NCBI RefSeq assembly: GCF_000718025.1 | Contig: NZ_JODS01000002.1 | Location: 186,001-250,000 of the forward strand | Direction of reading: 5' to 3' | Origin: Kitasatospora purpeofusca | Lineage (GTDB): Bacteria; Actinomycetota; Actinomycetes; Streptomycetales; Streptomycetaceae | DNA length: 64,000 nucleotides | Shown here: in pieces, positions 36,223 to 44,561 of the stretch | How the letters are laid out: each line of letters opens with the position of its first letter | Position numbering within the stretch: the stretch's first letter is position 1 | Made by a program: the position numbers and the translations under genes | The notes under the pieces: model-generated | Seen by the model: the letters and a program-made list of their open reading frames with translations, nothing else | Database searches by the model: none | Told to the model about the DNA's origin: nothing

Positions 36223-37205
36223 TGGCTCGGGCGGCCGTTGCGCTCGACCAGCCGGCCGACCTTCGCCGCCTCCGCGCTGCGGATCAGCTCCCACTCGCCG
36301 TCCGGGCGGTGCAGCACCGAGGAGTGCCACGGGGTCATCCACATGTCCGTGTGCTCCAGCAGCCGGATGCCGAACTTCAGCACGCCGACCTTCTGCGGGT
36401 GGATGGAGAGCCGGAACGAGCGGGGGTGCTGCTCGGCGATCAGGTCGCCCCAGGCGCGGCTGCGCTGGATGACGCCGTAGGCGCGCTGGCGGCAGTCCTT
36501 CTGGAGGGCGGACTTGGTGCCGGTCCAGCCGAAGGTGTCCTCGGTGAGGAAGCGGGTGATGCCGCGATAGAGCTTGGCGGTCTCCTCGTCGGTCAGCACC
36601 TGCTCGCGCAGCTCCTCCTTGGTGGGAGCGTACTTGGCGTGCACCCGGGCGCGCTTCTCGTCGAAGGGCAGGTCGCCGAGCACGGCCCGCAGGTCGAAGG
36701 TGTCGAGGTTGGTCAGGCCCTCGCGCTCGATCAGCGCGGACAGCTCGTCGGAGTACTGGTCGATGTGGTCGTCCGGGACGTGGATGAGGTCGCCGAAGAT
36801 GTGGCCGTCGGAGCAGATCAGGATCTTGGCACCGGGCTCGTAGATCTTGCCGATGTCCTCGGCGAGCCGGTTGAGGAAGGTGAGCGACAGCCGCTCGCCC
36901 TCGTCGGGCAGGTGGCTGAGCACCTTGGCGAGGTTGGGCGACTTGCAGGGGAAGCCGGGCAGGGTGAACAGGATCTGGTCCCCGGCGGTGATGAAGTCCG
37001 CCAACTGCTCCAGCTGGAGCGGGAAGTCGGCGGGTATCGCCTCGGCGTCCGGATCGGACGCGCGGCGGTGCGGCAGCAGCAGGTCGAGGATCTCGGCGGA
37101 GAGCCGGGCCACGGTCTGCTGGTCCGGGGCGGTGTACGCGGTGCCGGTGCTCTCGTTGCTGTCGGCCTGGGAGTCACTGGTGACGGTGGTGCCGGCGGGC
37201 GGCAT
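36207..37205 (-). CDS. Isocyanide synthase, DIT1/PvcA/IsnA family
   Basis: 332-residue soluble enzyme of the DIT1_PvcA family: LLLPHRR, ITAGDQILFTLPGFPCKSPN, LPDEGERLSLTFLNRL, YEPGAKILICSDGHIFGDLI, RAYGVIQRSRAWGDLI, HPQKVGVLKFGIRLL. Characterised relatives convert the amino group of L-tyrosine or L-tryptophan to an isonitrile using ribulose 5-phosphate. GGAGG lies 6 bases before ATG 37205. It is the last gene of an MFS, P450, synthase series on the minus strand, which resembles the yeast DIT1-DIT2 pairing of synthase with P450. No PvcB-type Fe/2-oxoglutarate oxygenase is nearby. The product is unknown. Confidence 0.88.
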   Translation of the reverse strand: MPPAGTTVTSDSQADSNESTGTAYTAPDQQTVARLSAEILDLLLPHRRASDPDAEAIPADFPLQLEQLADFITAGDQILFTLPGFPCKSPNLAKVLSHLPDEGERLSLTFLNRLAEDIGKIYEPGAKILICSDGHIFGDLIHVPDDHIDQYSDELSALIEREGLTNLDTFDLRAVLGDLPFDEKRARVHAKYAPTKEELREQVLTDEETAKLYRGITRFLTEDTFGWTGTKSALQKDCRQRAYGVIQRSRAWGDLIAEQHPRSFRLSIHPQKVGVLKFGIRLLEHTDMWMTPWHSSVLHRPDGEWELIRSAEAAKVGRLVERNGRPSHYETS

Positions 37206-37322
37206 GGTTGTCCTCCACGGAACGGTGTACGGGCTTCGGGCAGGCGGAGCCACGCCCCGGCGGTGTTCGCCGGGACGCTGCGGTGGTGCGGGGAGACGCG
37301 TCGTTGCGTCCTCGGGGGGTCG

Positions 37323-38684
37323 TCAGTGCCGCCGGTCGTAGGCGACCGGGAGCCGGTTCACCCCGCGGGCGAGGACGGCGGGCACCCAGGCGAGCGAGTC
37401 GATCTCCTCGCCGTCGGCGACCGACGGGCGCAGCCCGGGCAGCCGGGTGAGCAGGGTGCCGACGGCGATCTGGAGTTCGGCGCGGGCCAGAGCGGCACCG
37501 GGGCAGAAGTGGATGCCGTGGCCGAAGGCCAGATGGGCGTTGGGGGAGCGGTCGAAGTCCAGGACGTCGGTGTCCGGGAACTGCTCCTCGTCGCGGTTGG
37601 CGGCGCCGAGCGAGACGATCACCGAGTCCCCGGCCGGCACGGTGGTGCCGTGCAGGTCGCTGTCGGCTCCGAAGAACCGCCAGGTGGTGAGCTCGAACGC
37701 GCCGTCGTAGCGGAGGAGTTCCTCGATCGCCCGGGTGAGCAGGCCCGGCTCGGCGACGGGCTCGTCCGGGTCGAGGCTCGCGCGCAGCCGGTCCAGCTGG
37801 TCCGGGTGGCGCAGCAGGGTGATCAGCATGGTGGTGATCTGGTTGGTGACCGGCTCCTGGCCGGCGACCAGCAGCTGGAACACCATGGAGGCGAGCTCCT
37901 CGGGGCTCAGCTCGCCGGCGTCGCAGGCGGCGACGAGCCGGCCGAGCAGGTCCACGTCGGGCCCGGCGGGGTCGTAGGTGGCGCGCTTGTGGGCGACCAC
38001 GTCGGCGATGTAGCCCTGGAGGCCGTGCAGTCGGCCCTCGTACGCCGGTCGGCCCGGGTCCTGCGGGCCGACCGGTTGCACGACCTTGCCCCAGTCGCGG
38101 TCGAAGCGCACCGCGAGTTCCTGGGGCAGGCCGATCACGGCCGCCAGCACCCGGAACGGGAAGTGGGCCGCGAAGCCCTCGACCAGGTCGGTGCCGCCGG
38201 CCGGGGCGGTCGGCGGGAGTTCGTCGATCAGGGCGTCGGCGAGCTCCTGGATGCGCGGGCGCAGCGACTCCACCCGGCGCGGGGCGAAGGCGTCCAGGAC
38301 GAGCTTGCGCATCGTCGTGTGCTTCGGCGGGTCCTGGTGCAGCAGGTGCACCTGGAGCTGGGAGTGCTGCGGCTCCGGCATGATCGAGGCGAGCTTGCGC
38401 CAGTCCTCGTTGCCCAGTGAGTGGTTCTTGCCGAGCCTGGGGTCGTTGAGCGCCGCGTGGGCCGCCTTGTAGCCGGTGACCAGCCAGGCGCCGACGCCGC
38501 TCGGGAAGGTCACCCGGTGGACGGGGCCCGCGGCCCGCATCTGCCGGTACAGCGGGTACGGGTCGCTCTTGTACTCCGGTCCGAACAGCGGTACCGGATC
38601 GGGAAGTTCGTCGTACCCGAACGGGCAGCGCGGCCCGTCGGGAGTCTCGCCCGCCGCGGTCGGGTCGTGGACGGTGTCGGTCAT
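37323..38684 (-). CDS. Cytochrome P450 of the isocyanide cluster
   Basis: 453-residue soluble bacterial P450. The I-helix oxygen-activation motif is LLVAGQEPVTNQ, the K-helix ExxR is EELLR, and the heme loop FGHGIHFCPGAALARAE has the thiolate Cys at 394. The N-terminal PFGYDELPDPVPLFGPEYKS and long B-C region are typical of class I bacterial P450s. It lies between an MFS exporter and an isocyanide synthase (117-nt gap), so it probably oxidises or couples the isonitrile intermediate, as DIT2 (CYP56) does in yeast; this is inference. GGAGG is 10 bases before ATG 38684. Confidence 0.92.
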   Translation of the reverse strand: MTDTVHDPTAAGETPDGPRCPFGYDELPDPVPLFGPEYKSDPYPLYRQMRAAGPVHRVTFPSGVGAWLVTGYKAAHAALNDPRLGKNHSLGNEDWRKLASIMPEPQHSQLQVHLLHQDPPKHTTMRKLVLDAFAPRRVESLRPRIQELADALIDELPPTAPAGGTDLVEGFAAHFPFRVLAAVIGLPQELAVRFDRDWGKVVQPVGPQDPGRPAYEGRLHGLQGYIADVVAHKRATYDPAGPDVDLLGRLVAACDAGELSPEELASMVFQLLVAGQEPVTNQITTMLITLLRHPDQLDRLRASLDPDEPVAEPGLLTRAIEELLRYDGAFELTTWRFFGADSDLHGTTVPAGDSVIVSLGAANRDEEQFPDTDVLDFDRSPNAHLAFGHGIHFCPGAALARAELQIAVGTLLTRLPGLRPSVADGEEIDSLAWVPAVLARGVNRLPVAYDRRH

Positions 38685-38740
38685 TGCGGTTGTTCCTCCG
38701 GTAAGGATCTGCCGTGCGTAGGGGGAGGTGCGACGATGGG

Positions 38741-40195
38741 TCACACGCGGCTGCGGATCGTCCGGTCGGTTCCGGTGGTGCTCCCGCTGCCGGTGCTGCC
38801 GCCGGCGGCGGCGTCCTTGGTGCGGTTGTTGCGGTGGTGCAGGGTCAGTAGTCCGACGGCGAGGGCGGCGGCGGTGCCGGCCAGGGTGAGCCCGGCCCGG
38901 ATGCCGGCGACCTCGGTGGTGCCGTAGAGCGTGGCGGCGGTGCCCAGCGCGGGGCCGAGCGCGAAGCCGAGGCTGCGGGCCAGTTGGACGGCCGAGCCGG
39001 CGGTGGCGAGCTGGTCGGGCGGGGCGGAGCTCATCACCAGGGCCTGGACCGGACCGCCGTTGAGTCCCATGCCGACGCCGGCCACCGCGAGCCGCCAGGC
39101 GATGTCCAGGGTGGACCAGTCGGTGTCGACCGGGACGAGCAGCAGCAGGCCGAGCGCGGTCACGGCGGCGCCGGTCAGCGCCGTCGGGCGGGCGCCCCAG
39201 CGGTCCGCGAGCCGTCCGCCGAACCGGCCGGCCAGCACCATGCCGAGCGGGAACGCCAGCATGGTGAGCGCGGTGTTGGTGGCGCTCTCGCCGTCGTCGC
39301 GGCGCAGGTACTGGGCGAGCAGGTAGTGGTTGGCGGCGAAGCCGGCCGCGAGGGCCAGTACCGAGCCGTTGACGGCGGCGGTGCCGGAGGCGCGCAGCAC
39401 CCCGGCGACGGGGCGCCCGCCGGGGCGGCGCAGCCAGAACAGCACCAGCGGCACGGAGGGCAGCGTGAGCAGCAGCCAGAGCGGCGCGTCCGGGGCCAGG
39501 GTGAGGCCGAGCAGCACGGCGGCGACCGCCGAGCCGATCAGCGCGGCGTCGCCGAGCGAGGCGCGGTCGGGCAGCCGCAGCTGCTTGCCGCCGCGCGGGG
39601 CGTCCTTGCGGGCGATCAGCCAGGCGGCCAGGCAGATCGGCAGCTTGACCAGGAAGATCGCCCGCCAGCCGACGTGGTCGAGCAGCAGGCCGCCGACGAC
39701 CGGGCCGAGGACGGCGCCCAGCGGGCCCAGTGTGGCGGGCACGCTCATCGCGCGGCCGCGCAGCTCGGGGCGGACGGCGGTGGCCGCGAGGACCGGCATC
39801 AGGACGAACAGCACGGCACCGAAGGCCCCTTGGGCGAGCCGGGCGGCGATCAGCCAGCTGGCCCAGGGCGCGACGGCGGCCAGCGCGCTGCAGAGCGCGA
39901 AGCAGGAGACCGACAGCAGCAGGGCGGCGCGCAGGCCGACCTGGTCCAGCCACCGTCCGGCGGGCAGCAGCAGGGCCACCAGGGGGAGCTGGTAGCCGAG
40001 CACGGCCCACTGAGCGGTGGTCTGAGACACGTCGAGGGCGTCCGCGATGTCGGTGAGCGCGAGGTTGACCACGTTCATGTCGAGCATCGCGACGAAGGAG
40101 ATCAGCCCTGCGGCGAAGACCAGGCTCCACCGGTCCTCCGACCGGACCGGGCTGTCACCCGACGTACTGGTGGCGGGCGACTGGTGCGCTGCCAT
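38741..40195 (-). CDS. MFS drug/metabolite exporter, DHA2 (14-TM) type
   Basis: 484-residue polytopic transporter. Motif A-like GRWLDQVGLR follows TM2, the exporter motif C-like ATLGPLGAVLGPVVGGLLLD is present, and FGGRLADRWGARPTALTGAA lies in the second half. Fourteen hydrophobic segments are consistent with the DHA2 group. As the first gene of the isocyanide operon it is probably the export or self-resistance pump. The N-terminus (about 20 residues) and the C-terminal 25 residues are polar Ser/Gly/Thr tails. Confidence 0.92.
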   Translation of the reverse strand: MAAHQSPATSTSGDSPVRSEDRWSLVFAAGLISFVAMLDMNVVNLALTDIADALDVSQTTAQWAVLGYQLPLVALLLPAGRWLDQVGLRAALLLSVSCFALCSALAAVAPWASWLIAARLAQGAFGAVLFVLMPVLAATAVRPELRGRAMSVPATLGPLGAVLGPVVGGLLLDHVGWRAIFLVKLPICLAAWLIARKDAPRGGKQLRLPDRASLGDAALIGSAVAAVLLGLTLAPDAPLWLLLTLPSVPLVLFWLRRPGGRPVAGVLRASGTAAVNGSVLALAAGFAANHYLLAQYLRRDDGESATNTALTMLAFPLGMVLAGRFGGRLADRWGARPTALTGAAVTALGLLLLVPVDTDWSTLDIAWRLAVAGVGMGLNGGPVQALVMSSAPPDQLATAGSAVQLARSLGFALGPALGTAATLYGTTEVAGIRAGLTLAGTAAALAVGLLTLHHRNNRTKDAAAGGSTGSGSTTGTDRTIRSRV

Positions 40196-40397
40196 GGGTC
40201 ATCCTCCGTTCCCCCGTGCTGTCCGGACACCACCTCGGCGGCGGCGTCCGGTACAGCAGTCGGAGACACCCCGGCTCCAGTTCCGAACAGGTGGGGGATT
40301 TTTAAGGCTTGGCCGGATCATGCCCACCGTGGCCGATCCTGCCCGGTGGAAGAGGTCCGTCCTCCTGGCGCGCCGCCGGCCTTCCGGACCCGGTCGC

Positions 40398-40457
40398 ACG
40401 AACGCCGGACGGCGGGTGGTGGATCCCGGGATCCACCACCCGCCGTCCGGCGTTCGT
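40398..40457. repeat. 60-bp perfect palindrome, likely terminator of the sigma factor gene
   Basis: Two 30-base arms with no spacer, centred between 40427 and 40428 on CCCGGG and mirrored without a mismatch. It ends 11 bases beyond the stop of the ECF sigma gene (40469) and lies in the leader side of the MFS gene. As RNA it would form a very stable hairpin and could stop transcription from either side. Confidence 0.9.
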
Positions 40458-40468
40458 CGCACCCGCCC

Positions 40469-41056
40469 TCAGCAGGCGGCCGCCAGTTCCGTGGCCGCGC
40501 CCGGGACCGGCTCGCCGGCCTCGGCGGCCCGCAGGCGGGCGATCAGCTCCTCGCGCGCCCGGGCGACCCGGGAGCGGACGGTGCCGACCGGGCAGCCGGC
40601 CACCTCGGCGGCCTCGGCGTAGCTCAGCCCGACCACCTGGGTGAGCACGAAGGCCTCCCGCCGCTGCGCGGGCACCCGGTCCAGCAGGTCGTCGAGCGCC
40701 ACGCCGTCCTCGAAGCCCGCGGCGGGGGTGGTGCCCTGCCGTTCGGCGGCCTCCTGCCAGTCGGGCAGCGCCGCGCAGCGCGGGCGGGCGGCGGCGGTGC
40801 GGTAGCGGTCGATGACGGTCCGGCGGGCGATCGACAGCAGCCAGGTGCGGGCCGAGGAGCGTCCGGCGAACCCGGGCAGGCTGCGCAGGGCGCGCAGGAA
40901 GGTCTCCTGGGCGAGGTCGTCGGCGGACTGCACGTCGGTGAGGTGGGCGACGAACCGCCACACGTCCCGCTGGGTGGCCCGGACGAAGGCCTCGACGTCG
41001 GCGGACCGCCCCTCGCGGGCGGCCAGGGCGAGGGCGGTCAGCTGCTCGTCATCCAC
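40469..41056 (-). CDS. ECF-type RNA polymerase sigma factor
   Basis: 195-residue sigma factor. Region 2 is FVRATQRDVWRFVAHLTDVQ, then SADDLAQETFLRALRSLPGF and ARTWLLSIARRTVIDRYRTA; region 4 is VPAQRREAFVLTQVVGLSYA and EAAEVAGCPVGTVRSRVARA. It redirects RNA polymerase to a small stress regulon. GTG 41056 has GGAGG 5 bases ahead. A zinc-finger anti-sigma-like gene starts divergently 56 bases away, and a His/Met-rich membrane protein gene follows it. Confidence 0.93.
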   Translation of the reverse strand: MDDEQLTALALAAREGRSADVEAFVRATQRDVWRFVAHLTDVQSADDLAQETFLRALRSLPGFAGRSSARTWLLSIARRTVIDRYRTAAARPRCAALPDWQEAAERQGTTPAAGFEDGVALDDLLDRVPAQRREAFVLTQVVGLSYAEAAEVAGCPVGTVRSRVARAREELIARLRAAEAGEPVPGAATELAAAC

Positions 41057-41111
41057 GGCGGCCTCCCACCCGGACGGTCCCACCTGGGAGAAGGTGCGGG
41101 ACGATGGTCAT

Positions 41112-41444
41112 ATGAGATGCGAGCAACTCCGTACCGCTCTGTCCGCCCGCCTCGACGGTGAGCCGGCCGGTGTGCCGGACCGTCGACTGGACAAGCACGT
41201 CGCGCGCTGCGCGGTCTGCCGGGACTGGCTGGAGCGGGCGGAGCGGCTGCGCGGACCGCTGCTCGCGGACCGGACCGGCGGCGACCCGTCGGCGGAGTGG
41301 ACGGCGGAGCTCCTCACCCGCCTCGGCGTGGAGCCGGCGGGTGCCGGGGAGCCCGAGGGCGAGGTCGCCGACCCGGCGGCGGACGCGGTCGCCGCCGAGC
41401 AGGAGGGCCGCCCCGGGCAGGGGGACGGCGGGCGGACGCGGTAG
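41112..41444 (+). CDS. Zinc-finger anti-sigma factor (zf-HC2/ZAS type), soluble
   Basis: 110-residue cytoplasmic protein with the anti-sigma zinc motif H-x3-C-x2-C (DKHVARCAVCRDWLERAERL) and a preceding Cys in MRCEQLRTALSARLDGE. No membrane segment follows, so it would be a soluble, possibly redox- or metal-responsive anti-sigma for the divergent ECF sigma factor. The C-terminal half is Gly/Ala/Glu-rich and probably disordered. The ribosome binding site is weak (GATGG), so the start rests on the conserved N-terminal sequence. Confidence 0.8.
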   Translation: MRCEQLRTALSARLDGEPAGVPDRRLDKHVARCAVCRDWLERAERLRGPLLADRTGGDPSAEWTAELLTRLGVEPAGAGEPEGEVADPAADAVAAEQEGRPGQGDGGRTR

Positions 41445-41910
41445 GACGGTGGCGCCGGTTCGGACCGGTGCGCCGTCGAAGTGAGACATGGAGGAGTCCC
41501 GAGGGGAGAACGGGGGTGCGGTCCCGCTGCGGGCGGAACCGTCGGCATCGGTGGGCGGCCGCGCGTCCGGAGCCCCGGCCGGCGGAACGGCGGGACGGTC
41601 GGCGCGCACGGGCCCGGGCCCCGGTCGCGCGGGCGGCGTCCGTCGGTACCGGCGGCGCGCCGTCCCCTGGGGCGCCCGGCCGGCGGCGTCCTGCGCCTCC
41701 GTCGGTGGCCGTCGGTCCCGTTCCCGGTCCCGGTACCCGGCGAAGGGCGCGGGGCGGGGCGGTGCGGTACGACGGCACGGCGGTGCGGTGGTTCGCGGTC
41801 GGTCGGGGTCGTCCGGGACGGGCGGCGGTACCCGGCGGCGCGGCTGCGGCGCGGGGCGACCTGCCCACCGCGCGGGGGACACCGGTGGTGTCCGGGATGC
41901 GGAGGGCGCG
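41445..41910. other. 466-bp gap between convergent genes
   Basis: Lies between the 3' ends of the anti-sigma gene and the membrane-protein gene. Both strands have long open frames, but they are Arg/Gly/Pro-rich, lack ribosome binding sites and look like GC artefacts. No gene, repeat or clear terminator is supported. Confidence 0.5.
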
Positions 41911-42762
41911 TCAGCGGGCGAACGCGGCGCGGGGCGGCCCACGCCTCACCAGGGCGTGCGAGAGCAGCACCAGCCGCGGCAGCCGGGTCCGACGGCCGAC
42001 GGGTCTCGGCGCTCCCGGTGGCCGGTAGTCGGCGGGTCGGCCGAACAGGGCCAGCAGCGGCGCCAGCAGTGCCCCGGCCAGTACCGTGCCCAGCGCGCCG
42101 AGCAGGTCGAACAGCCGCACCAGCGCCGTCTCGCCGCGCCACAGCAGCAGCGCGCACGCGAGCGCGGCGAGCACGTGGGCGGCGATCATGCCGGTGGACA
42201 TGCCGTGCGCGGCCATGTCGTGACCGACCGCGCCGTGGCCGCCCGTACCCTGACCGGTCATGTTCTGGCCGGTCAGGCCCGTGCCCGACCCCGACGGGAG
42301 ACCCGACGTCGACGCCGCGCCGTGCGCGTGGTGCGCGGCGGTCGCGGCCTCGACCCCGGCCGGCGGGACGTCCGGGTCGAGCCCGGCCATCACGGCCAGG
42401 TCGTCCGGCGTCAGCCCGGTGGGTGTGGAGTCCGGATTGCACAGCAGCAGCGAGGCCCAGTCCGTCGGCGGAGCAAGGCTCGCGCCGCCACCGGAGAACA
42501 GCGAGCCCGCCTGTTCGAAGGTCAGGTGCAGGGCGGTCTGCGCCGCCACCATCCAGAGGCTGATCACCGTGAGCCCGCGTCGCCGGCCGGCCAGCAGCCA
42601 GGTGAGGCCGAGGGTGAGACCGAACGCGCCGGCGAGGACGGGGGCCGAAACCCCGGAACCGGACATGGAGACGTGCGCCGTGGCGGCCAGCGCCACGCAG
42701 AGCGCGGCGAAGACCACGGCGCGCAGCGAGCGGATCCGGTCGGTCATCACGATGACACTCAT
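41911..42762 (-). CDS. DUF5134-like membrane protein with His/Met-rich loop
   Basis: 283-residue membrane protein. Three hydrophobic segments in the N-terminal half (VVFAALCVALAATAHVSM, VLAGAFGLTLGLTWLLAG, LTVISLWMVAAQTALHLTF) precede a long external-looking loop. The loop holds many His and Met residues (AATAAHHAHGAAS, NMTGQ, HGAVGHDMAAHGMSTGMI). Two more segments follow (IAAHVLAALACALLLW, LLGALGTVLAGALLAPLLAL). Such loops often bind copper or other soft metals. The family assignment rests on overall layout and is uncertain. ATG 42762 is used (42747 is an alternative). Close to an ECF sigma/anti-sigma pair. Confidence 0.65.
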   Translation of the reverse strand: MSVIVMTDRIRSLRAVVFAALCVALAATAHVSMSGSGVSAPVLAGAFGLTLGLTWLLAGRRRGLTVISLWMVAAQTALHLTFEQAGSLFSGGGASLAPPTDWASLLLCNPDSTPTGLTPDDLAVMAGLDPDVPPAGVEAATAAHHAHGAASTSGLPSGSGTGLTGQNMTGQGTGGHGAVGHDMAAHGMSTGMIAAHVLAALACALLLWRGETALVRLFDLLGALGTVLAGALLAPLLALFGRPADYRPPGAPRPVGRRTRLPRLVLLSHALVRRGPPRAAFAR

Positions 42763-43092
42763 CGTCGCACCCGCCTCCGCCGACCAGTACCGCACCCTCC
42801 GCTATTGGCCGGTTCCACCCCTGTGACGGCACGTCCGGGCACCTCGGGAGGGCCCCGGGGAGGCAGGCCGTTCGGGCACCGACGCCTCCGGGGCCGCTGG
42901 GGAGGGTGGTGCGGGAGGGTTGTCGCGCGGTGGCCGGATCCCGACGGTGCGGGACGGGGCGGAGCGCCGACCGGCGCCCGACTGGTCCCGGAAGATGTTA
43001 TTCATGCCGTCATATCGGTTTGACAGCTTCGTTCCGATACGTACTGAATGTGACCTCGCACACACGGGACCGACAGGGACAGGAGGCCCGGG
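42763..43092. promoter_or_regulatory. 330-bp divergent promoter region
   Basis: Between the His/Met-rich membrane protein gene (minus) and a P450 gene (plus). The 43000-43070 part is AT-richer and holds a perfect -35 hexamer TTGACA at 43020-43025. TATCGG (43013-43018) and CCGATA (43034-43039) form an inverted repeat around it, a possible operator. No good -10 was assigned. Confidence 0.4.
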
Positions 43093-44466
43093 ATGGGCAC
43101 CACCGCATCCGATGCCGGCGCGACCACGACCAGCGGCGCGACGGCCGGAGCGGCCGCGGACGGCCGGCCCGGGACGGACGCCCGGGCCGGGGCCGCGGAC
43201 AGCGGCCCGGGGTCCGCCGTCGACCGGCCCGAGGGCGTCGACCTCGCGGATCCGGCCTTCTGGCGACTGCCCGCCCCGGCCCGGGCCGCCGCCTTCGCCG
43301 AACTGCGCCGCCTCCCCGCCCCCGCCCGCTTCGGCGCCGGCCAGGGCCGGGGCGGCCGCGACCAGGGCTTCCACGCCCTGGTCCGGTACGCCGACGTGGT
43401 CGAGGCCAGCCGCACCCCCGGCGTCTTCCTCAGCGGACCGGGCGTCACCACCCCCGAACCCGCCCGCTGGGTCCGCCTCCTGTTCGGCGACTCGATGGTG
43501 AACCTGGACGACCCCCGGCACGCCCAGCTGCGCCGGATCGTCTCCCGCGCCTTCACCCCGCGCCTGCTCTCCCGGGTGGAGGAGGACATCCGCCGGGTCG
43601 CCACCGAACTCGTCGACCGGGTCGAGCACGAGCGTCCCCGGGACTTCGTCAACGCGGTGGCCGCCGAACTCCCCTTCCGGGTGATCTGCGACATGATGGG
43701 CATTCCGGCCGAAATCCGCCGCGCCATCCTCGACCAGGTCAACCACGCCTCCGAGCACACCGGCGTCGCGCGCCCGCTGCGCGAACGCCTCCGGACGCCC
43801 GGCCGCGGACTGCGGGCGCTGGCCCGGATGCAGGGCATGGTCGCCGCCCTCGGCCGGGAGCGCCGCCGCCGCCCCGCCGACGACCTGATCTCCGCCCTGG
43901 TCACCGCCGACGTCGACGGCCGCCGCCTCACCGGCCGCGAACTCGGCGCCTTCTTCTCCCTCCTGCTCGTCGCCGGTGTCGAGACCACCCGCAACGCCCT
44001 CGCGCACGGCCTCCACCTGCTCACCGTCCACCCCGGCCAGCGCGCCCTGCTGCTCGGCGACCTCGACCGGCACCTCGGCGGCGCGGTCGACGAGATCGTC
44101 CGCCACTCCACGCCGATCATCCAGTTCCGCCGCACCCTGGCCGTCGACCACCGGCTCGGCGGACCGGACGGGCCGCTGCTGCGGGCGGGCGAGAAGGTGG
44201 TGCTCTACTACGGCTCCGCCAACCACGACGAGACCGTGTTCGCCGACCCCGAGGCCTTCGACATCACCCGCACCCCCAATCCCCACCTCGGCTTCGGCGG
44301 GGGCGGGCCGCACTACTGCCTCGGCGCGCACCTCGCCCGGCAGGAGATGAAGGTGCTCTACCGGGAGCTGTTCACCCGGCTCCCGGAGGCCCGGTCGGTC
44401 GGCGAACCGGAACGCGCGCCCTCCAGCTTCGACCACCGGGTCCGTGCGCTCCGGTTCACCTTCTGA
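43093..44466 (+). CDS. Cytochrome P450, CYP124/125/142-like
   Basis: 457-residue P450 with a 50-residue low-complexity N-terminal extension. I-helix LLVAGVETTRNALAHG, heme loop FGGGGPHYCLGAHLAR (Cys 409), and LLFGDSMVNLDDPRHAQLRR followed by IVSRAFTPRLLSRVEEDIRR, all close to mycobacterial CYP124/125/142 enzymes that oxidise methyl-branched lipids and sterol side chains. AGGAGG is 6 bases before the ATG. It is followed by a CoA-transferase gene in the same direction, which would suit oxidation of a chain to a carboxylate followed by CoA activation; this is inference. Confidence 0.9.
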   Translation: MGTTASDAGATTTSGATAGAAADGRPGTDARAGAADSGPGSAVDRPEGVDLADPAFWRLPAPARAAAFAELRRLPAPARFGAGQGRGGRDQGFHALVRYADVVEASRTPGVFLSGPGVTTPEPARWVRLLFGDSMVNLDDPRHAQLRRIVSRAFTPRLLSRVEEDIRRVATELVDRVEHERPRDFVNAVAAELPFRVICDMMGIPAEIRRAILDQVNHASEHTGVARPLRERLRTPGRGLRALARMQGMVAALGRERRRRPADDLISALVTADVDGRRLTGRELGAFFSLLLVAGVETTRNALAHGLHLLTVHPGQRALLLGDLDRHLGGAVDEIVRHSTPIIQFRRTLAVDHRLGGPDGPLLRAGEKVVLYYGSANHDETVFADPEAFDITRTPNPHLGFGGGGPHYCLGAHLARQEMKVLYRELFTRLPEARSVGEPERAPSSFDHRVRALRFTF

Positions 44467-44561
44467 CCCGCCGGGCTCCCGCCGACCGCCCCCCGCCGGC
44501 CCACGTCGGAAGGTGGTGGCCGTCACTGCGGGCCGCCCGGCCCGCCGAGCAGAATGCCGAT

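Noticed and set aside
36207..40195. Isonitrile lipopeptide (NRPS-type) cluster
   Set aside because: No NRPS, acyl-ACP ligase or non-heme iron isonitrile synthase is present; the synthase is of the DIT1/PvcA type.
41488..43023. 511-aa plus-strand open frame across the gap and the His/Met-rich membrane protein gene
   Set aside because: No ribosome binding site, Arg/Gly-rich composition, and the opposite strand encodes a coherent membrane protein.
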